Source: Heyndrickxia oleronia
GTDB lineage: Bacteria > Bacillota > Bacilli > Bacillales > Bacillaceae_C
Direction of reading: 5' to 3'
NCBI RefSeq assembly: GCF_017809215.1
Contig: NZ_CP065424.1
Location: 1,400,911-1,464,910, forward strand
DNA length: 64,000 bases
How positions within the stretch are numbered: position 1 is the first letter of the stretch; every line of letters starts with the position of its first letter. Position numbers and translations under genes: made by a program. Positions 8,579 to 17,590 of this stretch are shown here, piece by piece. The notes below the pieces were generated by a model. That model searched no databases, was not told the origin of the DNA, and saw only the letters and a program-made list of their open reading frames with translations.

Positions 8579-9902
8579 AATCATTTAGTGCCTCAATTAA
8601 TAAATCAACAATATGAACAGCTCTCATTTTATCGGATAAACCTTCACGTTCAATTCCTAGCTTCATCTGCAATAAGCATCCTGGATTTGCTGTAACAATG
8701 GTAGTTGTATTCGTTTCTATCACATTTTTCATTTTGGAATCTAATATTTTCATAGACATTTCAGATTCAACAATATTGTAGATTCCTGCAGAACCACAAC
8801 ACCGATCAGCATCTTTCATCTCATAATATTGGACTCCATCTATTGATTGGAGTAATAGCCTGGGTGCTTCGGCTGTTTTCATTACATTTCGAAGATGACA
8901 GGAATCTTGATATGTGATGCATTGATTAGGAAGATGGAGAGAGACATGTTTATGGAAGTCCAGTTCAACTAATATTTGTGTTATATCCTTTAATTTTTCT
9001 TTAAAGGCTTTGGCGCGTGGATACCACTCAGGATCATTCATAAGCAAATGATCATAGTCAATAAGAAATGCTCCACACCCTCCTGCATTTGTAATGATAT
9101 AATCAGCATTTGTATGCTCAAATGCTTCAATATTAAGTTTTGCCATTTCAATCGCTTTTGCCTTCTCCCCGCTATGTCCATGCAGCGCCCCACAGCATCC
9201 TTGTGTTTTCGGGATAACTATCTCACAGCCGGCTTTTTGCAATAATTTTAGTGTTCCATTATTTGTTTCTAAAAACATTGTATCCATTAAACAACCAGCA
9301 AAAAATGCGACTCTTTTCAAACGTTTTTGTTCAGCGGGTAAAAATTCAGGACGGTTATTCATCTCTTTTCTTTTCGGAACCTTTGGTAATACTTTTTCCA
9401 TTGTCGCTAAACTCTCAGGGAAAAGCTTCATAAAGCCAATCTTTCTAGTAACTTTTTGAAGACCTGATCGTTGGTAAATTCCAAGTAAACTTGTGACGGT
9501 CCGCATTCTATTTTGATGGGGAAAAAGTCCTTCGAAAACAGCATTTCTAACCGTTTTAACAGGAGCTTTTTGTTTTTTATTTTGTTGAATAATATCCCTT
9601 GCTTCTTCCAATAAGTGTCCGTATTTTACTCCTGATGGACAAACAGGCTCACAGGCTCTACAACCTAGACAAAGGCTTAATGAACGCTCAACATCTTCAT
9701 CTGGCTCAAGAAGACCATCTTTTACAGCTTTCATTAGAGCGATTCTCCCACGAGGTGATTGGAGTTCTTGAAAGCCTGACTCAATATAAGTGGGACAGGA
9801 TGGGAGACAAAATCCACATCTCATACAGTTTAAAAGCTCATCCTCATCCATTCGATCCATAAAGCCTTGTTGTATAATTTTTCGCTCAGTTACTGATTTC
9901 AT
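8577..9902 (-). CDS. glcF: Glycolate oxidase iron-sulfur subunit (GlcF/YsfD)
   Basis: 441 aa electron-transfer subunit of glycolate (or lactate-type hydroxyacid) oxidase. Two ferredoxin-type 4Fe-4S motifs lie near the N-terminus (CMRCGFCLPSCP and CLGCRACEPVCP), and two cysteine-rich CCG domains follow (GCCGALHGH and RCCGSAGIYN). The start overlaps the stop of the upstream glcD by 4 bp, so the two are coupled. It corresponds to B. subtilis ysfD, next to ysfC and ysfB. The exact 2-hydroxyacid is not determined by sequence. Confidence 0.88.
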   Translation of the reverse strand: MKSVTERKIIQQGFMDRMDEDELLNCMRCGFCLPSCPTYIESGFQELQSPRGRIALMKAVKDGLLEPDEDVERSLSLCLGCRACEPVCPSGVKYGHLLEEARDIIQQNKKQKAPVKTVRNAVFEGLFPHQNRMRTVTSLLGIYQRSGLQKVTRKIGFMKLFPESLATMEKVLPKVPKRKEMNNRPEFLPAEQKRLKRVAFFAGCLMDTMFLETNNGTLKLLQKAGCEIVIPKTQGCCGALHGHSGEKAKAIEMAKLNIEAFEHTNADYIITNAGGCGAFLIDYDHLLMNDPEWYPRAKAFKEKLKDITQILVELDFHKHVSLHLPNQCITYQDSCHLRNVMKTAEAPRLLLQSIDGVQYYEMKDADRCCGSAGIYNIVESEMSMKILDSKMKNVIETNTTTIVTANPGCLLQMKLGIEREGLSDKMRAVHIVDLLIEALND

Positions 9903-11311
9903 GTTGATATCACCACACGTTTCCGACTGTCTTTAGCAAAAACTTTTCCCGGGTTCAAAATGTTTAAAGGATCGAAGCCAGTCTTTATTGCCTTCATGGC
10001 TGAAATTCCTTCTTTTCCAAGTTTCCATTCTAAGTATGGTGCTTTCATTACACCAACTCCATGTTCGCCTGTTATAGTACCACCTAAATCAATGGCCTTT
10101 TCAAATATTTCAGCAAAGGCTTGTTCTACACGTTCTATTTCTTCTGTATTTCTTACATCTGTTAGACAAGTAGGATGAAGATTTCCATCTCCAGCATGTC
10201 CGAAAGTACAAATATTTAGCTGATACTTTTCAGCTATTTCATTAATGGAGCGAACCATCTTGGCAATTTCTGAACGTGGAACAGTAGCATCCTCAAGTAT
10301 GGTTGTGGGTTTTAATCTTGCCAAAGCAGAAAGTGCAACTCTTCGTGCTGTTCTTAATGCATCTGCTTCTTCCTCTGATTTTGCTATCTCAACAGATTCT
10401 GCGTTCTCTTCTAAGCAAAGTGTTGCAATCTTTTCCATATCCTTATCGACAACATCCTTACTCCCATCTTGTTCAATGAGAAGAACTGCCTTTACATTCG
10501 TTGGTAATCCGATGTTAGCAAAATCCTCTACAGCTATTAATGTTGGCTGGTCCAAAAACTCAAGAGTAGTAGGAATGATTCTATTAGCGATAATTTTCGA
10601 TACGGAGCGTGCTGCCGCTTCTATGTCTTGGAATAAAGCAAGCATTGTTTTTTTTGTTTCAGGCATGGGAATTAACTTTAAAGTAGCTTCAGTTATAATC
10701 CCAAGGGTACCTTCAGAGCCAACAAACAGTCTAGTTAAATCGTAACCCGCTACATCTTTAGCTAGTTTGCCACCCGTTCTGATGATATCTCCATTAGGAA
10801 GTACAACTTCCAATGCAAGGACATAGTCTCTCGTAACTCCGTATTTTAAACCACGTAACCCACCAGAGTTTTCATTTATATTCCCTCCAATGGTTGATAT
10901 TTTCATACTACTAGGGTCTGGAGGATAGAATAAGCCTTTTGCTTCGACTGCATGAATCATATCAAGGGTAATGATTCCAGGTTGAACAGTAATGGTTAAA
11001 TTTTCTTCATCAATGTCAATAATTTGATTCATGTGTTTAAATAAGAGAACAAGTCCGCCTTCTGTAGGACAAGTACCTGCACAAAGATTTGTACCAGAGC
11101 CTCTAGGAACGATAGGAATTTTGAACTCGCTACAAAGCTTTACAATCTCGGCTATTTCCTGTGTATTTCTAGGTGAAACGATAATGTCTGGAAGGGATTG
11201 AAATTGTGGTGTAGCATCATAGGAATATACTAATCTTCCAGCCTTAGAGTCATCCACATTTTCAATACCAACTATTGAAATTAGACGATCTTTAACGATT
11301 TGTGAAATCAT
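9899..11311 (-). CDS. glcD: Glycolate oxidase FAD-linked subunit (GlcD/YsfC)
   Basis: 470 aa flavoprotein of the FAD-binding type 4 (VAO/PCMH) family that oxidises glycolate to glyoxylate. Visible features: the pyrophosphate-binding segment VPRGSGTNLCAG near residue 70, GGNINENSGG, the C-terminal FAD-oxidase domain with GHAGDGNLHP and the terminal block GTITGEHGVG. It is first in a two-gene unit with glcF. The CdaR-type regulator lies just upstream in the same orientation, separated by a short terminator. Confidence 0.9.
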   Translation of the reverse strand: MISQIVKDRLISIVGIENVDDSKAGRLVYSYDATPQFQSLPDIIVSPRNTQEIAEIVKLCSEFKIPIVPRGSGTNLCAGTCPTEGGLVLLFKHMNQIIDIDEENLTITVQPGIITLDMIHAVEAKGLFYPPDPSSMKISTIGGNINENSGGLRGLKYGVTRDYVLALEVVLPNGDIIRTGGKLAKDVAGYDLTRLFVGSEGTLGIITEATLKLIPMPETKKTMLALFQDIEAAARSVSKIIANRIIPTTLEFLDQPTLIAVEDFANIGLPTNVKAVLLIEQDGSKDVVDKDMEKIATLCLEENAESVEIAKSEEEADALRTARRVALSALARLKPTTILEDATVPRSEIAKMVRSINEIAEKYQLNICTFGHAGDGNLHPTCLTDVRNTEEIERVEQAFAEIFEKAIDLGGTITGEHGVGVMKAPYLEWKLGKEGISAMKAIKTGFDPLNILNPGKVFAKDSRKRVVIST

Positions 11312-11363
11312 GAATATCCTCCATTTTCATGTAAATTCTCTTTATATTTCCTAAATAAAGTAT

Positions 11364-11387
11364 AAAAAAAAGCGAGTATTCTTCGCT
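11364..11387 (-). terminator. Likely terminator of the CdaR-type regulator gene
   Basis: Read on the minus strand, a short stem (AGCGA/TCGCT, 11371-11387) is followed by eight T residues. The stem is only 5 bp, so this is a modest call. Confidence 0.5.
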
Positions 11388-11425
11388 ATGTATTTTTCAC
11401 TAAATAAAATAGAAGAAAAATAGAT

Positions 11426-12529
11426 TTACTTTGTATAATGATCCAAAATATATAACCCTAAATAAAGAGTAAATTGGTCTTTTGTTTTTTTGGGATTTAA
11501 TGATGTATGATCCTCAATTTTTTTAATACGATAATGAAGGGTGTTAATATGTATATGTAATTCTTCTGCAGTTTTTTTAATTGAGAAATTACGTTCAAAT
11601 AATACACGTAAAGTTTGTAAAAGCTCTTCATCTTCAAGTAGGGGAGAGATGGTACGTTGAATGAATTCCTTTTTTGTATCCAATCGTAAATCCTCCATAA
11701 TCATTTCTAATGTGAGATGGTCATCAAACATTATCCAATTATGTCCAGTGATAGCATGAAGTGCACGTTCTGCTTTTAAAAATGACTTCTTTAGTTCAGT
11801 TGGTTGAACAATCGTTCCAACACCGAATTGTAAGCTGAGATGATTTGATGTCTCTATTTCGTTTTTCCATCTATATAATTTATTTTTAAGTGAATAATGG
11901 TCCAGAGGAGGATCCGCTTCTAATAGCAATAATAAGCGGTCATTTCCCCAATTGATGCATAAGTCATTCCGATTTCTCTCTGATCTCCACTTCATTGATA
12001 AATCAAAAAGTTGTTGATCTTCACGAATCACTTTTATGAGAATGAGGAGTCTTGGGACAGATAAGTTTATATTTAAGAGTTCAGCTCGATTATAAAATGC
12101 TAAGTCCCACTCTCTTAGCTCTAACCAATCAAAGATAAACGCCTCAAGTGTACGAGTTTGACGTGTCATTTCCTCTTTGTAGAAGTTTTCCTGAATCAGA
12201 AGTTCGGTCATTTTTTTTAATAATTCTGCATAGGGTAACACCTTTATCGGTTCACCAGTAATGCCGATTACCCCAACGACTTGCTTTCCGAAGCAAATTG
12301 GTAAATTAATACCCGCCTTAACTCCTTCTAGGAGGGATTCATCCTCTTTTTTTATAATGAGTTTTTCATTTTTTTTACTCGTGATTAAGGCGCCTTCATG
12401 AAAGGTTCCTATTCTTTCATTATTTGTACTTGCAATGATAGTTCCTGCGGTATTCATCACTACAATTTCTTCATTTAATAATTTCCGGACTTCATTTACA
12501 ATCTTTTTTGCGAAATTTACTTGTAACAT
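11426..12529 (-). CDS. ysfB: CdaR-family transcriptional regulator (YsfB-like)
   Basis: 367 aa. The N-terminal domain resembles the sugar-diacid recognition domain (motif FHEGALITS, then GVIGITGEP), and the C-terminus has a PucR/CdaR helix-turn-helix (NFSIKKTAEELHIHINTLHYRIKKIE). The frame is open to a GTG at 12550, but a run GGGGGG lies 3-8 bp before the ATG at 12529, so I use that start. In B. subtilis the homologue YsfB precedes ysfCD, as here, and probably activates the glycolate oxidase genes in response to a hydroxyacid; the ligand is inferred. Confidence 0.82.
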   Translation of the reverse strand: MLQVNFAKKIVNEVRKLLNEEIVVMNTAGTIIASTNNERIGTFHEGALITSKKNEKLIIKKEDESLLEGVKAGINLPICFGKQVVGVIGITGEPIKVLPYAELLKKMTELLIQENFYKEEMTRQTRTLEAFIFDWLELREWDLAFYNRAELLNINLSVPRLLILIKVIREDQQLFDLSMKWRSERNRNDLCINWGNDRLLLLLEADPPLDHYSLKNKLYRWKNEIETSNHLSLQFGVGTIVQPTELKKSFLKAERALHAITGHNWIMFDDHLTLEMIMEDLRLDTKKEFIQRTISPLLEDEELLQTLRVLFERNFSIKKTAEELHIHINTLHYRIKKIEDHTSLNPKKTKDQFTLYLGLYILDHYTK

Positions 12530-12597
12530 TGATGTCCCCCCTAAAAACACTACTCTTATTTAAGGATAAATGATTTCTAGGGTTTCATAAAGAATGA

Positions 12598-12622
12598 AAA
12601 GCAGCATAAAATATGCTGCTTT
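12598..12622. terminator. Terminator of the coat-protein gene unit
   Basis: Perfect inverted repeat AAAGCAGCATA / TATGCTGCTTT with a 3-bp loop, flanked by A/T-rich sequence. It lies just past the stop of the minus-strand coat gene. Confidence 0.75.
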
Positions 12623-12626
12623 AAAA

Positions 12627-12962
12627 TTATTGCACTTGATTCCCATAAGGGAATTGACTTGAATAGCCTTGGTGCTGTTGAAAGGATTGCTGAACCTTTT
12701 GTTGCTCGGCAGCTTCGAGCTTGTACCAGCCATTTTGAAACATCAGATTATATAATTCTCGCTGCTCGTTTTGAGTCTCAGTAAAAATGCTTAATAAATC
12801 CTTGTATAGTCCTTCATGACTTGCCTCATTCATGGCAGTATTATAGGATGCAGTCATATATTTCTCCATAGCTAATAAATCATTCACAAGGTCGCGGTCA
12901 TTCATTTTTTCATTATTAGGTACAGTTGTCTGTGGATTTTGGATTTTTTGCTGATTTTGCAA
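12627..12962 (-). CDS. yusN: CotF-like spore coat protein (YusN type)
   Basis: 111 aa with a Gln/Asn-rich head and tail around a helical core (DRDLVNDLLAMEKYMTASYN...) typical of the CotF spore coat family (ferritin-like helical bundle). B. subtilis YusN lies at the same position next to yuzL and fadN. Expected to be made in the mother cell and placed in the coat. It follows another small coat-like gene by 12 bp. Confidence 0.75.
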   Translation of the reverse strand: MQNQQKIQNPQTTVPNNEKMNDRDLVNDLLAMEKYMTASYNTAMNEASHEGLYKDLLSIFTETQNEQRELYNLMFQNGWYKLEAAEQQKVQQSFQQHQGYSSQFPYGNQVQ

Positions 12963-12974
12963 TCTTAATCCTCC

Positions 12975-13262
12975 TTACATCATTTGCTGATTTTGTTGAT
13001 TTGGTTGTGTTTGTAAATGTTCTTGTAAATGATGAAGAATTTTCTCGTAATGACGCTGATGCATCTGGCCACATTTCTCCAATGTTGCTTTTATCGATGA
13101 ATCTTGACAATGCATCGCTGTAAAATGCGCCTTCTTCATCGCAAGTAAATTCCAGGAAAGCATATCATTAATATAGGATAGATCTTTCGTTGATAATATT
13201 GCTGGTGGCTGTTGCATAGTTCCTTGCTGCTGTTGTTGTTGATTAAAGCCTTGCTGTTGCAA
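12975..13262 (-). CDS. Small Gln-rich CotF-like coat protein
   Basis: 95 aa with Gln-rich ends (QQQQQQ; QTQPNQQNQQ) and a helical middle with several His and two Cys residues (AHFTAMHCQDSS, KCGQMHQRHYEKILHHL). It looks like a second, diverged CotF-type coat protein in tandem with the next gene. The start appears to be a TTG with a GGGGG tract about 9 bp upstream; no other start has a properly spaced SD. Function inferred from similarity and context. Confidence 0.6.
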   Translation of the reverse strand: MQQQGFNQQQQQQGTMQQPPAILSTKDLSYINDMLSWNLLAMKKAHFTAMHCQDSSIKATLEKCGQMHQRHYEKILHHLQEHLQTQPNQQNQQMM

Positions 13263-13288
13263 TTGTCAAACCCCCATTTTAAATGAAA

Positions 13289-13423
13289 TTATTGTTTTTT
13301 ATATTGATTATTTTGGCTATTTACTTTTCCTCCACCATCTGCTTCAACCGTAGGACCTGCATCGCCTTTTACACTAGCAGCACTGACACCAGCTTTAGAA
13401 GGATTTTTCTTGTGCTTCGGCAT
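13289..13423 (-). CDS. yuzL: YuzL family small protein
   Basis: 44 aa peptide: MPKHKKNPSKAGVSAAS, then a Gly-rich middle (VKGDAGPTVEADGGG) and an Asn/Gln/Lys tail. It matches the YuzL family, which in B. subtilis is encoded between the coat gene yusN and fadN, exactly as here. An excellent SD (GGAGGTG) lies 6 bp before the ATG. Role unknown; basic N-terminus, no membrane segment. Confidence 0.8.
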   Translation of the reverse strand: MPKHKKNPSKAGVSAASVKGDAGPTVEADGGGKVNSQNNQYKKQ

Positions 13424-13500
13424 TTTTTCACCTCCATTGCTATGTGTAGATTTACCTAATTAGCTATTTTTTATCCAATTAGCGGTTGTTCAATGAAAAG

Positions 13501-13668
13501 GGATCTTTTCTTAAACAATGTTGCTATTTAAGTAAAGTTTTAACTAATCCATCCATATCAGCTGAAGATTGCTACAACTTTCATTTGCAATCACCATAAG
13601 AATTGTTAGAATCCTTTTTTATCCGGAAATTTGGCTTTTACAGAAGCAACATACTATACGAAAACCCC
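13501..13668. repeat. Dispersed repeat R1, copy 1 (MITE-like, about 168 bp)
   Basis: One of three related intergenic elements in this window (others at 19368-19536 and 19611-19795). It shares the left end CTTTTCT-x-AAC-x-TGTTGCTATTTAAG, an internal TCAGCTGAAGA-x-x-GCTAC segment, and the right end AAGCAACA-x-ACTATA-x-GAAAAC. The ends are imperfect inverted repeats of each other (TTTTCT...TTGTTGCT against AGCAACAAACTATAGGAAAA). No coding potential. It fills most of the gap between yuzL and the fad promoter; the rest of that gap holds nothing else recognisable. Confidence 0.75.
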
Positions 13669-13716
13669 CATGTATAAAAATAATTTAGAAAATTTGTCAT
13701 TTTTAGAGATTAATAA

Positions 13717-13806
13717 TTGATAGTTTCTGTAAAATCGTATATATTATAAGTAGTAAACTCATTCATGGGATTTTTTTTAACAGCAAAATGAATGAGTATT
13801 CATTCA
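13717..13806 (+). promoter_or_regulatory. fadN promoter with FadR operator
   Basis: A candidate sigmaA promoter TTGATA (13717-13722), 17 bp, TATATT (13740-13745) is followed by the perfect palindromic operator TGAATGAGTATTCATTCA (13789-13806). This is the FadR (YsiA) consensus TGAATGAMTANTCATTCA of Bacillus. FadR bound here would block transcription of fadNAE until long-chain acyl-CoA releases it. Confidence 0.9.
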
Positions 13807-13844
13807 AAAATGTTAATAAGATGGCATTGAAGGAGGAAATAGCA

Positions 13845-16229
13845 TTGAGTTACAGCATTAAAAAAGCGGCTGTTATCGGTTCTGGTGTAATGGGATCAGG
13901 AATTGCTGCACATTTAGCGAATATTGGGATTCCAACTTTGCTATTGGATATCGTGCCCAAAGAACTTTCAGATGAAGAGAAATTAAAGGGATTATCACTA
14001 GAGGATAAAATTGTTAGAAATCGACTGAGTGAACTTGCCTTGAAAAAATTACTTAAACAAAAGCCTGCACCGCTAACATCAAAGGATAATCTTGCCCTTA
14101 TAGAAGCAGGGAATTTAGAAGATGATCTATCCAAGTTAGCGGAAGTAGATTGGATTATTGAAGTGGTTGTAGAAAAGCTTAAAGTAAAAAAACAAGTGTT
14201 TGAACAAATTGATCAATATCGGAAACAAGGAAGTATTGTCAGTTCAAATACTTCAGGAATTTCTGTTGAAGCGATGGCAGAAGATCGTTCCGAGGATTTT
14301 AAAAAGCATTTCTTAGGCACTCATTTTTTTAATCCACCTAGATATTTAAAGCTTCTTGAAGTCATTCCTACTCAGCATACTAATCCAGCAGTAGTCCAAT
14401 TTATGAAGGTTTTTGGTGAGGATGTGCTAGGTAAAGGGGTAGTTCTAGCGAAAGATACACCAAACTTTATCGGTAATCGTATTGGAACATATGGACTTCT
14501 TGTGACAGTTCAAGAAATGTTAAAAGGTGGATATAGTGTTGGGGAAGTTGATTCTGTTACAGGTCCATTAATTGGGCGTCCAAAAAGTGCAACATTTAGA
14601 ACATTAGATGTTGTTGGCTTAGATACCTTTATTCACGTAGCGAATAATGTATATGATCAGGTAGATGGTAAAGAAAAAGAAGTATTTACAGTCCCGGCAT
14701 TTATGAAAAAAATGTTCGAAAATGGCTGGTTAGGTAGTAAGAGCGGTCAAGGTTTTTATTTGAAAAAAGGAAAAGAGATTTTAGAACTCGATCCTCATAC
14801 GCTCGAGTATGGCGAAAGAAAAAAATTAAAATCAGCTTCCTTAGAAATGGTTAAGCAAGTAAAAGGTACATCGGCTAAAATGAAAGCGCTTGTCTATGCG
14901 GAAGATAAGGTCGGAAAGTTATTATGGAATATCTTTGCACCGGTTCTTGTCTATTCAGCAGAGTTAATGAACGTGATTGCTGACGATATTGTGTCTATCG
15001 ATAATGCAATGAAATGGGGTTTCGGTTGGAAGCAGGGTCCATTTGAAGTGTGGGATGCCATAGGTGTGGAACAATCAGTAAATAAAATGAAAGAACAAGG
15101 TTTAGCTGTTCCTACATGGATAGAAGAAATGTTAGCAAAAGGAATCACTTCTTTCTACAAGGAAGAAAGTGATGGAATGTATTTCTATGATTCTAGTGAT
15201 TACAAAAAAATAGAACAGAATCCTAAAGTGATAAATTTAAAACAACTAAAAAATCAAGGGAAATTAATTAAGAAAAATACAGGTGCAAGCTTAATTGACA
15301 TTGGTGATGGTGTTGCATTATTAGAATTTCACTCTCCTAATAATGCTATCGGTTTAGATATTTTGCAAATGATTAACTACTCTGTTGATGAAGTCGCCAA
15401 AAATTATAAGGGTCTTGTCATCGGAAACCAAGGGAAGAACTTTTGTGTAGGAGCCAATCTTGCTCTTATGTTAATGGAGGCACAGGATGATAATATCTAT
15501 GAATTAGATATGGTCGTGCGACAATTCCAAAATGCGATGATGAAAATCAAATATAGTCCAAGGCCTGTAGTCACTGCACCTTTTGCTATGACACTTGGTG
15601 GTGGTTCAGAGGTTTGCCTGCCTTCTGCACATATTCAAGCTACTATGGAAACCTATATGGGTCTCGTTGAGGTAGGTGTTGGTCTACTTCCTGGTGGTGG
15701 AGGTAATAAGGAGTTATATATTAAGCATCTAAAAAATATGCCAAATGGAGTGGACTTTGATTTACAAAAAGTGGCTAATAAAGTATTTGAAACAATTGCT
15801 ATGGCAAAAGTATCTACGTCTGCGGAAGAAGCAAGAGAAAATAATTTCTTGAACAATGCAGATGGTATTAGTGTGAATGCAGATCATCAATTATATGATG
15901 CAAAGCAAGCGGTTCTGTCTCTCTATTCACAAGGCTATAAGCCACCAATTCGCCAAAAGGTACCTGTCGTTGGAGAACCAGGATATGCCACTTTATTGTT
16001 AGGTGCCCAAGGCATGCATTTATCAGGTTATATTTCAGAACATGATATGAAAATAGCGAAGAAAATAGCTTTTGTAATCTCAGGTGGGAAGGTTCCTTAT
16101 GGTACTAAAGTTGATGAACAATACTTATTAGATCTTGAAAGGGAAGCCTTCTTAAGCCTTATTCAAGAACCAAAAACACAGCAACGTATGCAGCATATGC
16201 TTGTAAAGGGAAAACCATTAAGAAATTAA
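13845..16229 (+). CDS. fadN: 3-hydroxyacyl-CoA dehydrogenase / enoyl-CoA hydratase FadN
   Basis: Bifunctional beta-oxidation enzyme, about 794 aa. The N-terminal NAD-binding domain has GSGVMGSG (near residue 11), followed by the hydroxyacyl-CoA dehydrogenase signature with catalytic His in GTHFFNPPRYLKLLEV. The C-terminal third is a crotonase domain (oxyanion-hole segments NFCVGANLALML and TLGGGSEVCLPS). The frame extends to an ATG at 13788 that lies inside the FadR operator, but AAGGAGG precedes a TTG at 13845 by 8 bp and the protein then matches FadN in length. First gene of the fadNAE cluster, repressed by FadR. Confidence 0.92.
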   Translation: MSYSIKKAAVIGSGVMGSGIAAHLANIGIPTLLLDIVPKELSDEEKLKGLSLEDKIVRNRLSELALKKLLKQKPAPLTSKDNLALIEAGNLEDDLSKLAEVDWIIEVVVEKLKVKKQVFEQIDQYRKQGSIVSSNTSGISVEAMAEDRSEDFKKHFLGTHFFNPPRYLKLLEVIPTQHTNPAVVQFMKVFGEDVLGKGVVLAKDTPNFIGNRIGTYGLLVTVQEMLKGGYSVGEVDSVTGPLIGRPKSATFRTLDVVGLDTFIHVANNVYDQVDGKEKEVFTVPAFMKKMFENGWLGSKSGQGFYLKKGKEILELDPHTLEYGERKKLKSASLEMVKQVKGTSAKMKALVYAEDKVGKLLWNIFAPVLVYSAELMNVIADDIVSIDNAMKWGFGWKQGPFEVWDAIGVEQSVNKMKEQGLAVPTWIEEMLAKGITSFYKEESDGMYFYDSSDYKKIEQNPKVINLKQLKNQGKLIKKNTGASLIDIGDGVALLEFHSPNNAIGLDILQMINYSVDEVAKNYKGLVIGNQGKNFCVGANLALMLMEAQDDNIYELDMVVRQFQNAMMKIKYSPRPVVTAPFAMTLGGGSEVCLPSAHIQATMETYMGLVEVGVGLLPGGGGNKELYIKHLKNMPNGVDFDLQKVANKVFETIAMAKVSTSAEEARENNFLNNADGISVNADHQLYDAKQAVLSLYSQGYKPPIRQKVPVVGEPGYATLLLGAQGMHLSGYISEHDMKIAKKIAFVISGGKVPYGTKVDEQYLLDLEREAFLSLIQEPKTQQRMQHMLVKGKPLRN

Positions 16230-16281
16230 TAAACTAACGAATGAATAAGATAATCAGAGCAAAGGAAATGAGGGATTACAC

Positions 16282-17457
16282 ATGCGAGAAGCGGTCATCG
16301 TTGCTGGTGCAAGAACACCAGTCGGTAAGGCAGGTAAAGGCACACTTGCCACTGTAAGACCAGATGATTTAGGTGCATTAGTTGTGAAAGAAACATTAAA
16401 GCGTGCCGGAAACTACGAAGGAAATATCGATGATTTGATTATTGGCTGTGCAATGCCAGAAGCAGAACAAGGATTAAATATGGCAAGAAATATAGGTGCA
16501 CTCGCTGGACTACCGAATACAGTACCAGCAGTGACTATAAACCGTTATTGCTCATCAGGACTTCAAGCTATTGCATATGGAGCGGAACGAATTATGCTTG
16601 GTTCTTCCGATACAGTTCTTGCAGGGGGAGCAGAATCTATGAGTCTTGTACCTATGATGGGGCATGTAGTTCGTCCGAATGCCACTTTAGCAGAAACAGC
16701 TCCTGAATATTATATGGGAATGGGACATACGGCTGAGCAAGTTGCGCAGAAATTTGACGTTTCCCGTGAGGATCAAGATGCATTCGCTGTTAGAAGTCAT
16801 CAAAGAGCAGCAAAAGCAATAGCGGAAGGTAAATTTATCGATGAAATTGTTCCTGTTAATGTTACATTACGTTCAGTTGGAGCAGATCATAAGTTAATTG
16901 AGAAAAACATTGTATTTAAACAAGATGAAGGTGTTCGTCCCGATTCAACGGTAGAGGTGCTTGGTAAATTAAGACCAGCGTTCTCGATTAAAGGATCTGT
17001 TACTGCGGGAAATTCTTCACAAACAAGTGATGGCGCTGCCGCTGTATTATTAATGGATCGTGAAAAGGCGGTATCACATGGACTAGAACCAATGGCCAAA
17101 TTTCGTTCATTCGCCGTAGCTGGTGTTCCTCCTGAAATTATGGGAATTGGTCCTGTTGAAGCGATTCCTAAAGCCTTGAAAATTGCTGGCTTGGAATTAT
17201 CAGATATTGGATTATTTGAATTAAATGAGGCTTTTGCTTCCCAATCCATTCAAGTGATTCGCAAACTAGGCTTAGATGAGGAGATTGTCAATGTGAACGG
17301 AGGAGCCATTGCTCTTGGTCATCCTCTTGGTTGCACAGGAACAAAATTAACGTTATCTCTCATTCATGAAATGAAACGAAGAAAGGTTCAATTTGGTGTT
17401 GTAACGATGTGTATTGGTGGCGGTATGGGGGCTGCTGGTGTATTTGAATTAATATAA
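16282..17457 (+). CDS. fadA: Acetyl-CoA C-acyltransferase (3-ketoacyl-CoA thiolase) FadA
   Basis: 391 aa thiolase performing the last step of beta-oxidation. Active-site nucleophile Cys in NRYCSSGLQAIA (about residue 92), His in the C-terminal GHPLGCTGT block and second Cys in MCIGGGMGAAG. Full family length. It follows fadN by 52 bp and has its own SD (AAAGGAAATGAGGG region). B. subtilis homologue: fadA (yusK). Confidence 0.93.
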   Translation: MREAVIVAGARTPVGKAGKGTLATVRPDDLGALVVKETLKRAGNYEGNIDDLIIGCAMPEAEQGLNMARNIGALAGLPNTVPAVTINRYCSSGLQAIAYGAERIMLGSSDTVLAGGAESMSLVPMMGHVVRPNATLAETAPEYYMGMGHTAEQVAQKFDVSREDQDAFAVRSHQRAAKAIAEGKFIDEIVPVNVTLRSVGADHKLIEKNIVFKQDEGVRPDSTVEVLGKLRPAFSIKGSVTAGNSSQTSDGAAAVLLMDREKAVSHGLEPMAKFRSFAVAGVPPEIMGIGPVEAIPKALKIAGLELSDIGLFELNEAFASQSIQVIRKLGLDEEIVNVNGGAIALGHPLGCTGTKLTLSLIHEMKRRKVQFGVVTMCIGGGMGAAGVFELI

Positions 17458-17590
17458 AAAAGTGTTTTTTATTAATATCTTAATTTTTACTTGTTAGTTT
17501 CGTAGGCTAATTTAGAATAGAAAAATTGATTTTAGCTATATAAAAAACAATATGTAAAAGATTTGAATAAAGGATTAGGAGGAATCGATA

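Noticed and set aside
12926..13123. 65-aa plus-strand frame over the coat genes
   Set aside because: It lies antisense to two coat genes that have family similarity and conserved order.
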